Shown: positions 59,969-64,000 of the stretch, piece after piece | Position numbering within the stretch: position 1 is the stretch's first letter | Layout of the letters: each line of letters begins with the position of its first letter | Assembly: GCA_013396995.1 (NCBI GenBank) | Contig: VWZP01009947.1 | Location: 1,565,437 to 1,629,436 of the forward strand | Source of the DNA: Dicaeum eximium | Taxonomy: Eukaryota > Chordata > Aves > Passeriformes > Dicaeidae | Direction of reading: 5' to 3' | DNA: 64,000 nt | Notes under the pieces: generated by a model | Seen by the model: only the letters and a program-made list of their open reading frames with translations | Told to the model about the DNA's origin: nothing | The model's database searches: none | Program-made: the position numbers and the translations under genes

Positions 59969-60951
59969 GTTAGTCTGCAAAGAAGTTATTAATTCTTGCA
60001 CTTAAGCTGCTGGTGGCTCCTTAATCAGTGGCTTGGCTGTTTGTGTCTGAGATGGGTAATTTGGTCTGAATCTGTAAACAGAGGGATAAAAGCAAAAACT
60101 GAGTGGACTCTGAAATCAATGTGGGCTTCAGAAACCTTCTTGTAAATGGGACCTGTGCTCTGCCAGGCAATGCTGAGAGCAGAGCTGCTGTCCCTCTAGG
60201 GGAAATATTCATAATTTAATATCTTGTGATTTTTCACCTTGAAAATACTGAAGTGGTGGTGTTACAAGCTCGTGTGGCCTTTTTTCTGTCATGCACAGGC
60301 AAAACATCATAATAGAAGCAAATAATGTGTGATAATTGTGGTTTAAGACATGTGCTGTGCATACATATGGGTCTGTGTGGCTGGCAGGGGAGGCACTCTC
60401 TCAGTCTGACTTGGAGATTGTTCTTCATAAATTAATTCCTGGGCTCTGGGCCTAGATAGTGAGCTGAGAATTCCCAAAGAAGGGGTTGGCATTTGGGCTC
60501 TCTGACTACTGTGCTTTTATACTACGTCTAAAAAAATCAATACAATTGGTATAAAATTGGTATTCACAAGATGAACTTGTCATGGTTTTGGTTTTTCTTT
60601 CATCTGTATCTTCTGATGGAATAAAAGATATTGCCTCTCCTTAAAAATTCTAACTCATATAAAAGAGATTACTCTGCATCCAGACTCCTGGTAAATTCTC
60701 CTCTGCTGCATCAAGTGTTTGGCAGAGGGTGATAATACTCACTTCTTGTGAGTGATCTTGGAAAAAAGTGAGAAGCTTGGATGTTACTGATGTGCTTCTT
60801 TGGGAAGAGCTGGAAGTCTGTGTTTGTCTCCTACTTTTTTTTTTAATGTTGGTACATTGGAAGGGAAATTCCAGGTTACATATTCTTTCCACAAAGCTCC
60901 TTGTGACCTGTGCCAGTGTAAATGATCTTTGTTGTGTGTGCATGTTCTCAG
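59969..60951 (+). other. KLHL3 intron 7
   Basis: This is the shortest complete intron (983 bp). It is unique AT-rich sequence with no recognised element. Confidence 0.9.
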
Positions 60952-61101
60952 ACAGTCGAAGAAGAAGCTTTAATCAAGAATAACAACACCTGTAAAGACT
61001 TCCTCATCGAAGCCATGAAATATCATTTGCTTCCTCTGGATCAAAGGCAACTAATAAAGAATCCCAGGACAAAGCCAAGGACTCCTGTTAGCTTGCCAAA
61101 G
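60952..61101 (+). CDS. KLHL3: KLHL3 coding exon 8: end of BACK and linker to the Kelch domain
   Basis: The exon has 50 codons in phase 0, including TVEEEALIKNNNTCKDFLIE, AMKYHLLPLDQRQLIKNPRT and KPRTPVSLPK. EAMKYHLLP is the closing BACK motif of the family. The Arg/Lys-rich NPRTKPRTP linker precedes the propeller. Gln in DQRQL replaces human Leu. The acceptor is TCTCAG and the donor AAAG/GTAAGC. Confidence 0.97.
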
Positions 61102-63630
61102 GTAAGCTGAGCTTGTCACTTGGTGTCACCTCACCCCTGTTCCTGGTGGCATTTTCAGTCTTTTGACAGGAGCTTGAGAATTTGCCATATTACTTTTTAC
61201 TAACTCAGTGGTTGTGCTTGGAAGTGTTTTACTCCCTCTTCTGGCGTTGCCTATGCCCAGCAAGGAAACATAATTAAGTTGGATAAACGTAGATAAACCC
61301 CTAGGGGAAGGAGTATCTCTGCTCTTGAAATGTTTTGTCAGCCACAAGTGATTTGGTGGCTGCTGGAGTGCTGGGAGGGCTGGCTGAGGTTGCTGCTGCC
61401 TGGTAGGAGTGTCTGGAGCCCTGCTGAGGAGGGTCACAGTAGGTGTCTCTTCGTTTCCTGTATCCATAATCAGAAGCCAGGAGAGCAGGAAACAACAGCC
61501 CCCAGCCCCGTGGGCAGGAAGTCTGAAGTGAATTTCAATAGACTCAAAGCAGCAACTGAATAAATAATCCTTGTTACTCCCCACCTTTATCCTGCAGGCC
61601 TGTGATGCTCCAGCCACCACTTTATTAGTGAGGAAAAAAACAACCACAGGAACTTTTCCCCGTGCCCCAGAGATAAACTCTTTGGTACAATGTCTCTCAG
61701 CACACTGCCTCTGAAGGTGCTAGCAAGCATTTGGAGATTCCAAGACATCCAAACCACAGTCTGTTATTTTTTCCAAGCACAAACAATAATGAGGTTGCTT
61801 TGTGGGATGGTGTGTGAGATTTGTGCTGTTTCTGGTATTTGGATACTGGACTGTCCATTGAGAAATCGTGGTTTTGCAGCATGTGGCAGTGTGTGGCAGT
61901 GTCCTTTCTGCTTGCTGTTGCTGAGATGGAGTTGGTAGAACAGAGCTTTGGGGGGTATCATGAAGGGCTGACATGGCCCTTGTTCAAGGACTAAAATAGT
62001 TAAGGATAAAAGGAACAGCAAATCAGTGATTTCAGAGGTTTTCAACATCTTTTATAGCATGACCTATGAGTACAAACCCAAATCCTTCTGCAGGTCTCTC
62101 CTCCCTTCTTTTGAACTGTGAAGAAAGGGAAGGAGGTGATGATCTTTCAGCAATCCTGTTACTGAGAAACTTTCATCTGGCCTGTTGGTCCTGCTGATGA
62201 GGGATTATTGTCTGCTGTGAAATCCCTTAATTCTGTGAAGCCCTGCAGCTTGCCATGGGAGACTGTTACACAACTAGCAGTCAGGCTGTTAATTTAGACT
62301 CAATTTGGTTTCTAATATCATGTTCTCATCTTTGTAGATCAAACAGGCCACTATTTCCATGCTCTTCAAATTCTTTAAATTGCTGTCTAGCTCTCTACTT
62401 TTAAAGCAACCCTGCTTGGAGTTGAGTTTGTTATCTGAGTGACCTCAAGTGATGATCTTATCCCCTCAGCTATTCTCAGCTGCCTTGCAGAGGCTAAAGC
62501 CAGTTTTCCAACTACTCTTTATCTATATTTGAAGCCCCATTATCTTGTTTCTAGCTCTTTGGCCTTGTAAAAACCAGATTGTCTTGGGTGCTGTTTGTCC
62601 CACTGATTTGCTGTGATAAGGGGAGCAAATCCTCCCTCTTGGTGGCTGTGGAGGGTTGAATGAAATGTGTGCTGACAAAGTGCAGGTGCAGCTGCTCGCC
62701 AGGGCAGGTGTTTTGGGGGCTGGCTGCCTGTGCAGGTGTTGGCTTGCAGTGCCCAGCTGGGGCTCAGAGCCATGGGCACCCTCAAGTGCAGAGCTGCAGG
62801 CTCCTGGCACCCGTGTCCATGGGGAATTTGTCTTCTGGCAGCAGACAGGGCAGATTTGGGAAGGACCACACTGCATGCTGCCCAGGTCTTCTGGTCTTCT
62901 CACTTTCCCACCAGTGTCCACCCCTTGCTGTTGCTGGTGGTGGAGTCTGGGCTGGATGAACCTTAGCCTGACCCAGCAGAGTGGTTCTTCCACTCCTGAC
63001 GTTGCCCTTGGCCACCTTGACGTAGCTCTTCCCTACCTGTAAGGAATTTAGGGTTTAATTCCTGCATTTCCTTCAATACCTGTGGCAGCCAAAAGCCTTA
63101 ATGAAGCTGACAAATCACCTCCCTCAGCAGCCCAGACCCCCCAGGTCGTAGCAGTCCTGGTGATTTCCCCGAGTGTCGCCGTCCCCGCAGGTGGCACCGC
63201 AGCTGTCATGTTTTATTCGCTAAGTGGCATCCATTATTTTTAGCACACCACGGAGATAATGACTAAACAGTGGGCTGCCAGTGGAAATTCTGCTGGAATC
63301 TTCCTCACTTAAAAATACTTTCGCAGTGAGTCTTGGTACATGGTGCCAAAAGGTTTTGTATTTCAAGGAGAAATTGGGCAAATTGCCCACCTTGGACACA
63401 GTGAGGAAGGGTAAATAGGGTGGCCATATTTAGCATGCATTAAATTGGAGAGAAATTTTTCCCCCTTGAAATATAATTGCCTGAAATAAGTCCCTGCAGA
63501 GGCTTCTAGCTGGCCTTCAGCACGTGTTTTGGCAGCTGCTCTTGATCAGGTGTTGGTGATGGTTTCTCTGCAGAGAGCAGCTGCCCAGGGTCATGTCTGA
63601 GGTTTTCTAGCTCTTCTCTTCCCTCTGCAG
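61102..63630 (+). other. KLHL3 intron 8
   Basis: This is unique sequence. A 173-codon minus-strand open frame at 61126-61647 has no recognisable motif and overlaps low-information Gln/Pro codons. The acceptor is a strong pyrimidine tract ending CCCTCTGCAG. Confidence 0.85.
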
Positions 63631-63748
63631 GTGATGATTGTGGTGGGTGGGCAAGCACCCAAAGCCATTCGCAGTGTGGAGTGCTATGATTTTGAGGAGG
63701 AGCGGTGGGATCAGGTTGCTGAGCTTCCCTCACGGAGATGCAGAGCAG
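63631..63748 (+). CDS. KLHL3: KLHL3 coding exon 9: first Kelch blade (start)
   Basis: The exon has 39 codons + 1 base: VMIVVGGQAPKAIRSVECYD and then FEEERWDQVAELPSRRCRA. It shows the Kelch-repeat pattern of a hydrophobic strand, a Gly-Gly pair, then spaced Tyr and Trp, and ends before the next G-V-V strand. The Kelch propeller binds the acidic degron of WNK1/WNK4. The donor is AGCAG/GTAAAG. The remaining Kelch blades, about 250 residues, lie past the right edge, so this gene is incomplete here. Confidence 0.97.
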
Positions 63749-64000
63749 GTAAAGGGAACTTTTGCTGCAACCTTCTTTGTTTCCTTTAATGCAGCTCTTC
63801 AGCACTGGATGGATGGCCTTGTCCTTCCTTTAGCTTCCTCTGTGCCCCTGGCCTCAAGCAGCTCTTTCTTTCTGCCATGCCTTCCTCCTCTTTCCCTACA
63901 GACACCTTTCCCTTCTTGTCCTGCTCTCTAGTGGGGTTGCTCCTGCCTGTCAGCCCTCCCACTGTCTCCTTCATCATCCCTCTCTCCTGGCTGTTCCTCC
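63749..64000 (+). other. KLHL3 intron 9 (start)
   Basis: Intron sequence from the GT at 63749 to the window end. It is pyrimidine-rich with CTTCCTC-type runs and contains no exon. Confidence 0.85.

Overview
The window is vertebrate nuclear DNA, almost certainly from a bird. The evidence is several 5'-truncated CR1 retroposon copies of the avian type, very GC-rich CpG-island promoters in an AT-rich background, GC-rich minisatellites, and a gene order that matches the tetrapod block NPY6R - HNRNPA0 - KLHL3 (human 5q31). No prokaryotic features, CRISPR arrays or recognisable RNA genes were seen.

Layout. Positions 1-704 (minus strand) hold the first 234 codons of a neuropeptide Y receptor, best assigned to NPY6R. 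The reading frame is intact and runs off the left edge. About 13 kb of intergenic DNA follows. It contains a 0.76-kb CR1 copy with an internal 17-bp minisatellite, a weak LTR-like block, a GC-rich tandem repeat with a 105-bp duplication around a single N, and a second CR1 copy next to the HNRNPA0 promoter. The promoter (about 13.96-14.45 kb) is a CpG island with six ATTGG (inverted CCAAT) boxes in the same orientation. The single-exon HNRNPA0 gene is at 14722-15651 (+), with a 3' UTR that continues to poly(A) signals at 16168 and possibly further downstream.

About 12 kb of mostly unique AT-rich spacer follows. It contains an AT-rich hairpin cluster and a 4 x 53-bp minisatellite. A CpG island at about 28.3-29.0 kb, interrupted by 253 unsequenced bases, is the likely KLHL3 promoter. 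KLHL3 coding exons 2-9 (+) lie at 35915-63748. All eight are joined in frame, and every splice site seen follows the GT-AG rule. Together they encode the N-terminal segment, the BTB domain, the 3-box/BACK domain and the start of the first Kelch blade. The other Kelch blades lie beyond the right edge. The first, very short coding exon is not visible and probably lies in the gap. The introns hold short CR1 remnants, a CpG-rich repeat cluster, an (ATCC)n array with a 6-N gap, a (TG)n(TA)n palindrome and one unexplained 142-codon open frame on the minus strand.

The three genes do not form a pathway. NPY6R is a peptide-hormone GPCR, HNRNPA0 an RNA-binding protein, and KLHL3 a CUL3 ubiquitin-ligase adaptor. 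They are neighbours by conserved synteny. I found no convincing new biological system. The most useful leads are the intact NPY6R, the NF-Y-box array, the missing KLHL3 exon 1, the unexplained minus-strand open frame at 41.0-41.5 kb, and several repeat structures that may be assembly-sensitive.
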